DNA from: Marinilactibacillus sp. Marseille-P9653
GTDB lineage: Bacteria > Bacillota > Bacilli > Lactobacillales > Carnobacteriaceae_A
Direction: 5' to 3'
DNA length: 64,000 nt
NCBI RefSeq assembly: GCF_916618885.1
Contig: NZ_CAKAKH010000001.1
Location: 558,001-622,000, forward strand
The notes under the pieces are model-generated. The model was not told the DNA's origin. It saw only the letters and a program-made list of their open reading frames with translations, and made no database searches. Shown one piece after another: positions 55,162 to 64,000 of the stretch; position 1 is the stretch's first letter; the number at the start of each line of letters is the position of its first letter. The translations under genes and the position numbers were made by a program.

Positions 55162-56496
55162 ATGAAAGTAGTCATTATAGGGGCATCTTTTGCGGGGGTA
55201 GCTGCCGCTTTGGAAGTACGAAAAAAACATATTCAGGCAGAAATTGTCCTGCTGGAGAAGCAAGCTACTTTAGGCTACATTCCAAATGGGCTACATTTAT
55301 ACTGGGACAATCAAATCGAGAATCTAGATGATGCTCGTTTCATTACCCAAGAACAGTTGGATAAAGAACGCATTCATTGCGAGCTAGGCGCTACCGTTCA
55401 GAAGATCAATACGAAACAGAAAGTCCTTTATTACGACGCTCAAGAACAAGAAGAAATCATGACCTATGATAAATTGATTATCGCAACGGGCTCGAGACAG
55501 CTATCAGAGAAAATCGATGGCAGTAATCATGAGAGTGTATTGAAATATAAACGTTACGGAGAAGCGCAAGCTGCTTTATCCAAAGTAGAAGAAAGCCAGC
55601 ATATTACAATCATTGGCGGCGGTCAAGTTGGAATAGAAGCCGCTGATCTGTTAAACAAGCAAGAAAAACAAGTGACACTGATTGAAAGTATGGACTACGT
55701 TTTATTTAAATACCTGGATGAAGACATGATACTACCGATTGAGCAGAAGATGATCGAAAAAGGCATCGATTTAAAACTAAGACAAACCGTTTCTTCTATA
55801 GAAACAGAATCCGATCAAAAAGTTACCGTTCACCTTGGTGAAGCGTCCATTACAAGTGACGCCGTCATTATGGGTGTGAACGTAAGGCCAAACCTACATT
55901 TTCTAGATGATCAGATTGAGCTGCATATGGATCAAACAATTGCCGTTGACCGATATCTCAGAACCTCTGTGCAAGATGTCTTTGCAGTAGGCGACTGCAT
56001 CCAGCTTTCTGGTCCAGGAGAAGACATGGTTTACATTCCACTGATCAACAATGCTGTGCGGACAGGAATCGTAGCTGCGGCCAATCTAATGGAACCAACC
56101 GTTCAATTTAACGGCTCTTTACGTACAATCGGGACTTCTGTATTTGGATACTTTGTAGCCAGTACCGGAATGACTGAAGCAGAAAGCTTGTTTACGAACC
56201 AGACAGTTGAAACCCGTCGACAAACCGTACGCTTAAATAGTTTGCCAAATTCAGATACCGTTACGCTAAAATGGGTTTATGATGCCGAGACTCACGTACT
56301 TTTAGGTGCTCAAATGATTTCAACAGCCAACATTTTAGAAAAAATCAATACAATGGCGTTAGCGATTCAAACAAAACAGACTTTAGAAGACTTGCAGCAG
56401 AAAGATTTTTTCTTTAATCCTTCATATTCTCAGATGGTCTCAACCACGAACCTAGTCTCTTGGATGGAAGAGAGGGTTGAAGAAGATGAAAGTTGA
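55162..56496 (+). CDS. NADH oxidase/peroxidase-like FAD flavoprotein lacking redox Cys
   Basis: 444 residues from the ATG at 55162. FAD motif VVIIGASFAGVAAALEVRK, NAD motif ITIIGGGQVGIEAADLLNK, FAD-phosphate DVFAVGDCIQL, and a dimerisation domain (FGYFVASTGMTEAES). In Nox/Npr/CoA-disulfide reductases the redox Cys sits in SFLSCGM/I; here it reads GYIPNGLHLYW with no Cys. Without it, NADH-to-water chemistry is unlikely; NADH:O2 reduction to H2O2 or a sensory role is possible. Overlaps the regulator gene by 11 bases. Confidence 0.88.
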   Translation: MKVVIIGASFAGVAAALEVRKKHIQAEIVLLEKQATLGYIPNGLHLYWDNQIENLDDARFITQEQLDKERIHCELGATVQKINTKQKVLYYDAQEQEEIMTYDKLIIATGSRQLSEKIDGSNHESVLKYKRYGEAQAALSKVEESQHITIIGGGQVGIEAADLLNKQEKQVTLIESMDYVLFKYLDEDMILPIEQKMIEKGIDLKLRQTVSSIETESDQKVTVHLGEASITSDAVIMGVNVRPNLHFLDDQIELHMDQTIAVDRYLRTSVQDVFAVGDCIQLSGPGEDMVYIPLINNAVRTGIVAAANLMEPTVQFNGSLRTIGTSVFGYFVASTGMTEAESLFTNQTVETRRQTVRLNSLPNSDTVTLKWVYDAETHVLLGAQMISTANILEKINTMALAIQTKQTLEDLQQKDFFFNPSYSQMVSTTNLVSWMEERVEEDES

Positions 56497-57955
56497 ACAC
56501 TTCCTTGAAAAAAATGAAGTCAGAGAAATCACCGTATTCAAACAACTTGTCTTGAACAATGGCGTGCTTTCTTACGGGGAAATGCTAGATCATTTATCCA
56601 TTTCAAAAGCTTCACTTGAAAATGATCTAGAATCTATCACTTCTCGGATTGCTGTTTTCGGTCAACAGGTTCAAGTTCATTATGATGGCCAACAAATTGA
56701 GTTAACGATGAGTGATGATATTTCACTGCAGCAAATTTACCGGTTATACCTTGATCAGTCTATTAAAATAGAAATCATCAATTTCTTGTTCAAGCACCAA
56801 GAGTTTTCAATCACTCAATTAACCCAACAACTGGCGATCAGTGACTCTTCTTTGTTCCGCAAAATCAAAGAACTGAATACACACTTAAAAGAATTCGGAC
56901 TCAAGATTCGCAACGGACAACTACAAGGAGAAGAACTGCAGATCCGCTATTTTTATTTTCAGTTCTACTATTATATAGAAGATAAATCCGCCCTGATCAG
57001 TTTGCGCTCCGACCAGCAAATCACGCAAGCAGTACAGTCCGTAGAAAACTTCCTGCAAGTGAACGTGGTTCCTGAGAACCGTCAGCGCTTGAATATTTGG
57101 CTGATCATCAGTAAATCTAGAATCACCAACAAAAATAAAAACTACAAACAACTGCGCAAACAAATGCAACCCTATTTAAAAGACCCCTTGTATCATAAAA
57201 TACATGTCATGGTCTTGCGCTATTACAGTCGGTATTCGATAGAGGTTGATGAAGAAGAGGCGATGCTTCACTTTGCTTTCTTACTCGCTTTTCCGATCCT
57301 GACGGAACATGACTTTCATGAGTATACACTGATTCGTGACCGGCATGCCCCAATCGCTTCACTGGACACGTATATAGTAGAAACGATTATCATTCATTTC
57401 AAGTTTCGCAAACTTCCTTATATGCTGGAACGAGATATGTATTATCATTTGACCCATATTCATACAAGACTGTATTTTTTTCAAGGAGATATCGAAATCT
57501 ATGAGTACGAGGAAATGATGGCGAGAGAAAAGCAAGTGGTTGGAAAGAACCTTGTGCCACTTGCTCGAACTTTACTCACGACCAGTACAGATAAATTTAT
57601 GAGCACAGAAGTGAGCGACAACAGTTTACTGAAGATGGAATTACTCAAGTACATTAGCTTGCTGACGCTGATTTCATTCAAGATGACGACAGTGATCCAA
57701 ATTGGCATTGACCTGAAAATGGATGGACTTTACAAAGATACACTCAGTCAATTACTGATTCTTAAAATGCGTCCTATTAACGGGATTCATATCGAAGTGT
57801 ATCAGCCTGGTAAAACTTATGACCTGATCCTAACAAACGAAAAACCAGACGAAGAACATCAGTATCAAGAAGCTCGTGTCTATATCCTCTCTGAAATACT
57901 GTCATCCTTTGATATGGAAAATATTCAAAGAATCATTCAAGAACTGAATGCCTAG
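56486..57955 (+). CDS. Mga-like transcriptional regulator
   Basis: 489 residues from the ATG at 56486. Two N-terminal helix-turn-helices (LSYGEMLDHLSISKASLENDLESI and FSITQLTQQLAISDSSLFRKIKEL), the second of Mga type, followed by a long helical PRD-like region. Mga-family activators often answer to sugar phosphorylation. Translationally coupled to the flavoprotein gene, so it may regulate it, or glpKOF downstream, in response to redox or carbon state (inference). Confidence 0.82.
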   Translation: MKVEHFLEKNEVREITVFKQLVLNNGVLSYGEMLDHLSISKASLENDLESITSRIAVFGQQVQVHYDGQQIELTMSDDISLQQIYRLYLDQSIKIEIINFLFKHQEFSITQLTQQLAISDSSLFRKIKELNTHLKEFGLKIRNGQLQGEELQIRYFYFQFYYYIEDKSALISLRSDQQITQAVQSVENFLQVNVVPENRQRLNIWLIISKSRITNKNKNYKQLRKQMQPYLKDPLYHKIHVMVLRYYSRYSIEVDEEEAMLHFAFLLAFPILTEHDFHEYTLIRDRHAPIASLDTYIVETIIIHFKFRKLPYMLERDMYYHLTHIHTRLYFFQGDIEIYEYEEMMAREKQVVGKNLVPLARTLLTTSTDKFMSTEVSDNSLLKMELLKYISLLTLISFKMTTVIQIGIDLKMDGLYKDTLSQLLILKMRPINGIHIEVYQPGKTYDLILTNEKPDEEHQYQEARVYILSEILSSFDMENIQRIIQELNA

Positions 57956-59860
<1,905 letters not shown>

Positions 59861-59890
59861 TAGGAAGAGCAGCATAGGAGGAAAAGATTA

Positions 59891-61720
59891 ATGGTTTTCT
59901 CAATTGAAAGAAGAAAGCAAGATATTCAAGCTTTAAAAGAAGAAACACTAGATGTGCTCATTATTGGTGGCGGGATTACAGGAGCGGGGTCTGCTTTGCA
60001 GGCCAGCGCTTCTGGTCTTAAAACCGGTCTTGTAGAAATGCAGGATTTTGCAGAAGGAACGTCTTCTCGTTCAACGAAACTTGTTCACGGTGGCTTGCGC
60101 TACTTGAAAAACTTCGACGTTGAAGTGGTAGCGGACACGGTTCAAGAACGTGCGGTTGTTCAAGGGATTGCACCACATATTCCAAAAGCTGATCCAATGA
60201 TTTTACCAATCTATGATGAACCAAATTCAACATTTACAATGTTTTCTTTGAAAGTTGCAATGGATTTATATGACCAATTAGCGAGTGTCACAGGAACAAA
60301 ATATGCGAATTACACACTCACAAAAGAAGAAGTGCTAGAACTTGAACCACAACTGAACAGTGAAAACTTACTAGGTGCTGGTGTGTACTTGGACTACCGT
60401 AACAACGATGCTCGTTTAGTAATTGAAAATATTAAACGTGCCGCTGAAGACGGTGGACACATGGTAAGTCGTATGAAAGTCGTGAACATTACACACGACG
60501 AAAACGGCAAAGCCAATGGTGCAGAAGTAGAAGATCTATTAACGGGTGAAACATTCAGTATTAAAGCCCGTATCGTGATGAATACGACAGGCCCTTGGTC
60601 AGACACGATTCGTCAAATGGATTCTAAACTTGAGGCAGCCCCTCAAATGCGCCCAACAAAAGGTGTTCACTTAGTCGTGGACAACAAGAAATTACACGTA
60701 CCACAGCCTACGTATTTCGATACAGGCAAACAAGATGGACGTATGGTCTTTGTAATTCCTCGTGAAGAAAAAACGTATTTTGGTACAACAGACACAGATT
60801 ACAAAGGCGACTTCTCAAATCCACAAGTGGAGCAAGAAGACGTGGATTACTTGTTAGAAATCGTGAATGGTCGTTATCCATCAGCAAATATTACGCTTGA
60901 TGATATCGAATCAAGCTGGGCAGGTTTACGTCCACTAATCGCGACAAATGGTGGTTCTGACTATAACGGTTTAAGCAACAAAACGGTTTCAGACGAAAGC
61001 TTTGACGAAGTGATTTCTATCGTTGAACAATACCAACAAGGTAAAGTAGAACGCTATGAAGTTGCGGATGTACTCAAAAATATCGAAAGCAACAGACCAG
61101 AAGCAGAAGAAAGCCCCTCTAAATTATCACGCGGAAGCTCTCTTGAGACGGACGAAGATGGTTTAGTAACTGTAGCCGGTGGTAAAATCACGGACTACCG
61201 TAAAATGGCTCTTGGCGCTATCAAACTGGCAATTGAAATCTTAGATAGAGACTTCGGTAAATCATACGAATTAATCGATTCTGAGAAATATGCCGTATCT
61301 GGTGGAGACATCGATTCTCAAAAAGTAGACGAAGAAACAGAAGCCTTAGCAAAATCTGGTATAGAAAAAGGCTTAAGTGAATCTGAAGCGACTTACTTGG
61401 CGAATCTTTATGGATCAAACACACCTAAAGTTTATGCGCTACTGGATGATGTCGAACAAGTAGAAGGCTTAACGATGGCAGATACCATTAGTTTACGTTA
61501 TGCCATGCAAGAAGAAATGGCTTTAACACCAAGTGATTTCTTGATTCGCCGTACCAATCATATGCTGTTTATGAGAGACACCTTGGACAACATCATCGAA
61601 CCAGTGATTTCTGAAATGGCTCGCTATAATGAATGGTCAGATGAAGCAAGAGCACAGTACAAAAATGAATTGGAAAAAGCAATTGCTGAATCTGATTTAA
61701 AAACATTAAAGGGAGACTGA
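59891..61720 (+). CDS. glpO: Alpha-glycerophosphate oxidase
   Basis: 609 residues. FAD motif VLIIGGGITGAGSALQASASG; GTSSRSTKLVHGGLRYLKNFDVE; the length and the extra region near 370-420 mark GlpO (oxidase, O2 to H2O2) rather than the membrane dehydrogenase GlpD. It turns glycerol-3-phosphate into DHAP and H2O2, a burden that Dps may relieve. ATG at 59891 after TAGGAGGAAAAG; six bases precede glpF's start after its stop. Confidence 0.96.
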   Translation: MVFSIERRKQDIQALKEETLDVLIIGGGITGAGSALQASASGLKTGLVEMQDFAEGTSSRSTKLVHGGLRYLKNFDVEVVADTVQERAVVQGIAPHIPKADPMILPIYDEPNSTFTMFSLKVAMDLYDQLASVTGTKYANYTLTKEEVLELEPQLNSENLLGAGVYLDYRNNDARLVIENIKRAAEDGGHMVSRMKVVNITHDENGKANGAEVEDLLTGETFSIKARIVMNTTGPWSDTIRQMDSKLEAAPQMRPTKGVHLVVDNKKLHVPQPTYFDTGKQDGRMVFVIPREEKTYFGTTDTDYKGDFSNPQVEQEDVDYLLEIVNGRYPSANITLDDIESSWAGLRPLIATNGGSDYNGLSNKTVSDESFDEVISIVEQYQQGKVERYEVADVLKNIESNRPEAEESPSKLSRGSSLETDEDGLVTVAGGKITDYRKMALGAIKLAIEILDRDFGKSYELIDSEKYAVSGGDIDSQKVDEETEALAKSGIEKGLSESEATYLANLYGSNTPKVYALLDDVEQVEGLTMADTISLRYAMQEEMALTPSDFLIRRTNHMLFMRDTLDNIIEPVISEMARYNEWSDEARAQYKNELEKAIAESDLKTLKGD

Positions 61721-61725
61721 GTTAG

Positions 61726-62442
61726 ATGAGTGGAGATATGTTAACGATTTTTAGTGAATTTTTAGGAACAATGTTTTTGATTTTACTAGGTGACGGTGTA
61801 GTAGCTGCCGTTAGTTTGAAAAAGAGTAAAGCTGAAGGCGCTGGATGGGTTGCCATCACAATGGGATGGGGAGCAGCGGTAACAATGGCTGTTTACATCG
61901 CTGGATTTATGGGACCCGCGCACTTAAATCCAGCTGTAACACTCGGTATGGCCATTATTGGAGATTTTGAGTGGGCATTAGTTATACCGTTCATCATCGC
62001 TCAAGTAGCTGGAGGTATTGCCGGAGCAGTTCTAGTATGGTTAACGTATCTAGCACACTTCAGAATCACTACGGATCAAGGCGCAATTTTAGGAACATTT
62101 GCAACAGCCGCTGAAATCGAAGACACTGTAAGCAATATTCTTTCAGAAGCTATCGGTACGTTCGTACTCGTATTTGGTCTAATGATGTTTGGTCAAAACA
62201 CCTTTACTGAAGGTTTGAACCCACTTGTTGTTGGGGTACTAATCCTTTCAATTGGTCTTTCACTAGGTGGATCAACAGGATACGCAATTAACCCTGCTCG
62301 TGACTTAGGTCCAAGAATTGCACACCAATTCTTACCAATCGCGAACAAAGGTGGTTCTAACTGGGGATACGCTTGGATCCCAGTTGTCGCTCCAATGATC
62401 GGTGCAATTCTTGCAGGATTACTTTACTTGGTCATCGTATAA
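61726..62442 (+). CDS. glpF: Glycerol facilitator (aquaporin family)
   Basis: 238 residues, six helices with the two NPA-type loops HLNPAVTLG and AINPARDLGPR; the second keeps the Arg and Asp that widen the glycerol pore. ATG at 61726. Closes the glpKOF operon. Confidence 0.96.
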   Translation: MSGDMLTIFSEFLGTMFLILLGDGVVAAVSLKKSKAEGAGWVAITMGWGAAVTMAVYIAGFMGPAHLNPAVTLGMAIIGDFEWALVIPFIIAQVAGGIAGAVLVWLTYLAHFRITTDQGAILGTFATAAEIEDTVSNILSEAIGTFVLVFGLMMFGQNTFTEGLNPLVVGVLILSIGLSLGGSTGYAINPARDLGPRIAHQFLPIANKGGSNWGYAWIPVVAPMIGAILAGLLYLVIV

Positions 62443-62842
62443 TTTAGTCCCCTTTACGCGCTTAACAAGTGAGTCGAAAGACTCGCCTGTTAGGCGTTTT
62501 TAATTGGTTCAGAGTATATATAAAATGATTTTGATAATATTATCTTAAAAAAATAAAACATGATTTAGTTGTAATAACTAAAATTAAAATTTGATTAGAA
62601 TGTTAAGAAAACTTTGATATCGTTTTCTTTTTCTTTATAGTGTTAATATAGCATAAAAAAATATGTAAATTCTAAGAAATATATATAAGTTCTTAGAGTA
62701 TATTTTAAATTTTTAATGCTATAAATAATAAAAAACGTAAATTTCAAGTTTAAGTTAGTCACCTAGTTAAAAAAGATATTTGACCTTAATTGTTAGTGGG
62801 TTGTTGAAGGATATAGTCGTCATTTCTTCAGCACTAACGTGC
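62443..62842. other. AT-rich intergenic region with glp terminator
   Basis: The terminator is at 62457-62504. Beyond it about 300 bases of very AT-rich, irregular sequence lead into the left flank of the IS30 element. No gene or known RNA recognised. Confidence 0.4.
62457..62504 (+). terminator. Terminator of glpKOF
   Basis: CGCTTAACAAGTGAGTC pairs with GACTCGCCTGTTAGGCG (mismatches), loop GAAA, then TTTTT. Confidence 0.8.
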
Positions 62843-63922
62843 TTAGACCACTTGGGACAACAAGCGTAGAGCATTGGCAAAACAGTCATGAGGGGTTTTA
62901 TAGCCAAGTATTTTCCGAGGATAGTCATTCATCCATTGTTGTATTCTCAAGCACTGAGTTTCACTAAAATGACTGATAGCTTTACCTTTTGGAATAAATC
63001 GGCGGATAAATTTATGCTGGTTCTCGCTTGTGCCTCTTTCCCACGAAGCATACGGATGACTAAAATACACTTCAAGTGTCTCTTTCAGCGCTTCGTGAAG
63101 CCCTGCAAACTCAGATCCATTATCCGAGGTGATGGTCTTAAATACTTTAGAAAAGGTATCGCCGGCTTTAAGCCGTAATTGTTGGATTGCCTGATCAACG
63201 GATTCTTTATCTTTACCTCTGAGCTTAAGGATGATTTCAAAGCGTGTTTGACGTTCAACTAACGTCAATAAAACCGAATCGGTTTTCACTTTATTTCCGA
63301 CAACTGTATCGATTTCCCAGTGTCCAAAAGTCTGTCTATTATCAATTTCTGGAGGTCTTTGTTCAATAGATTGGCCTAAAATTCGTTTGTTTGTTCGTCC
63401 TCTATAAGAAGTGTCTTTTGGTTTTCGTGATAGTTTTTCAAGTAGATCCATATTCTTGGCTCTCATGATCCCTTTGTCAATCCATCCATAAAGAGTCGTC
63501 GTACAGGGAATAATAGAAGAATCAAACAAGTCATGTGTTTTAGCAAAACCAATAATTACATCTGGAGACCACTTTTCTAGTAATAGTTTATCATCGGCCC
63601 ATTTAATAAAAGCATCCGTATCAGCCCATTTTGGCCGACGGCCGCAGTTCAATCGAAGCCTATCATAAGCTGCTTGTCCGGCATTGGGATCATAGCTAGT
63701 CGTATAGTAGTCATAAACTTTACCGTTTTGCTTTTGACGTTTAAGTTGAGTAATGGTTCCACGATGGATCTCACTATTAATGGTTTGCGGGACACGTCCT
63801 AACGCATGAGCAATTTGACGATTAGAGTAATTTTCAGTCCTCAATATCGCAATTTGCGACCGTTCTGAATAAGATAAGTGTTTTCCCTTACGTGCTAATG
63901 TGTTATCGTTAGAGTGCGTCAT
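62843..63922 (-). CDS. IS30-family transposase
   Basis: 359 residues. N-terminal helix-turn-helix (SYSERSQIAILRTENYSNRQIAHALGRVPQTINSEI) and DDE core: GHWEIDTVVGNK (first Asp), TSDNGSEF (second Asp) and Glu near NENQHKFIRRFIPKG. ATG at 63922. Full-length and uninterrupted, so possibly active. The GTTAGTGG motif occurs near both ends (62791 and 63950), but I could not fix the inverted repeats by eye. Confidence 0.93.
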   Translation of the reverse strand: MTHSNDNTLARKGKHLSYSERSQIAILRTENYSNRQIAHALGRVPQTINSEIHRGTITQLKRQKQNGKVYDYYTTSYDPNAGQAAYDRLRLNCGRRPKWADTDAFIKWADDKLLLEKWSPDVIIGFAKTHDLFDSSIIPCTTTLYGWIDKGIMRAKNMDLLEKLSRKPKDTSYRGRTNKRILGQSIEQRPPEIDNRQTFGHWEIDTVVGNKVKTDSVLLTLVERQTRFEIILKLRGKDKESVDQAIQQLRLKAGDTFSKVFKTITSDNGSEFAGLHEALKETLEVYFSHPYASWERGTSENQHKFIRRFIPKGKAISHFSETQCLRIQQWMNDYPRKILGYKTPHDCFANALRLLSQVV

Positions 63923-64000
63923 GTGAATTCATCCTGTCTATTGAGAGTTAGTGGTAACTTCAATATAACATGAAATTCACATGGCGTTTTTTTATGAGTT

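Noticed and set aside
62791-63960. Exact IS30 ends and target duplication
   Set aside because: GTTAGTGG appears near both ends but in the same orientation; I could not confirm inverted repeats by eye.

Overview
The window is a low-GC Gram-positive chromosome segment. Strong AGGAGG-type ribosome binding sites, frequent TTG starts, PerR/cre-like/CadC-type operators, a complete mevalonate lower pathway, GlpO-type glycerol oxidation, an IS30 element and a typical LAB gene repertoire point to Lactobacillales. Carnobacteriaceae (Carnobacterium/Marinilactibacillus/Alkalibacterium-like) is my best guess; the genus cannot be fixed from sequence alone.

Layout. 1-8.7 kb: partial metallo-hydrolase, dps behind a PerR-like box, amidase, tsaE with a GNAT gene, DnaQ-like exonuclease, glyA, GH4 6-phospho-beta-glucosidase, alpha/beta hydrolase, and a small membrane protein resembling the L7/L12 C-terminal domain. 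8.8-12 kb: a P-type ATPase of the Ca2+ class preceded by a yybP-ykoY (Mn2+) riboswitch with an overlapping terminator, so probably a Mn2+ exporter, plus an XRE regulator. 12-16.5 kb: SulP transporter, aldo/keto reductase, GNAT, beta-carbonic anhydrase and a tiny minus-strand transcription unit. 16.8-26 kb: murB, a Gfo/Idh/MocA oxidoreductase, potABCD, rpiA, and the threonine catabolic pair kbl-tdh. 26.3-32.8 kb: oppA, then oppBCDF. 33-41.6 kb: pdp, azlCD, a HEYGH membrane protein, the mvaK1-mvaD-mvaK2-fni operon and coaA. 41.6-44 kb: small membrane proteins, a GH1 remnant and an SDR.

44.0-50.9 kb is the accessory region. It starts with a broken IS1182-type transposase fused in frame to the C-terminal part of a HIT protein. 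It then shows a string of gene cassettes separated by four near-identical 30-bp imperfect palindromes (44752, 45177, 46249, 50367) with a fifth compound copy (50440), and ends at a truncated small tyrosine recombinase (50507). The cassettes carry a DUF1905 gene; a RelE-type toxin-antitoxin pair; and a heavy-metal cassette (CadC-like regulator, CadD, CzrA-like regulator, P1B-4 ATPase). The last two cassettes each finish, just inside the right-hand site, with homologous copies of a small gene. In both copies the leader folds into a hairpin that hides the ribosome binding site. The layout recalls the pdif modules of Acinetobacter plasmids and is the most interesting part of the window.

51-64 kb: a TPP riboswitch controls ykoEDC and tenA (thiamine precursor uptake and salvage), followed by a NADH-oxidase-like flavoprotein lacking the redox cysteine and an Mga-like regulator. 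Then comes glpK-glpO-glpF (glycerol uptake and oxidation; GlpK keeps the HPr-phosphorylated His232), an AT-rich gap and an IS30 transposase.
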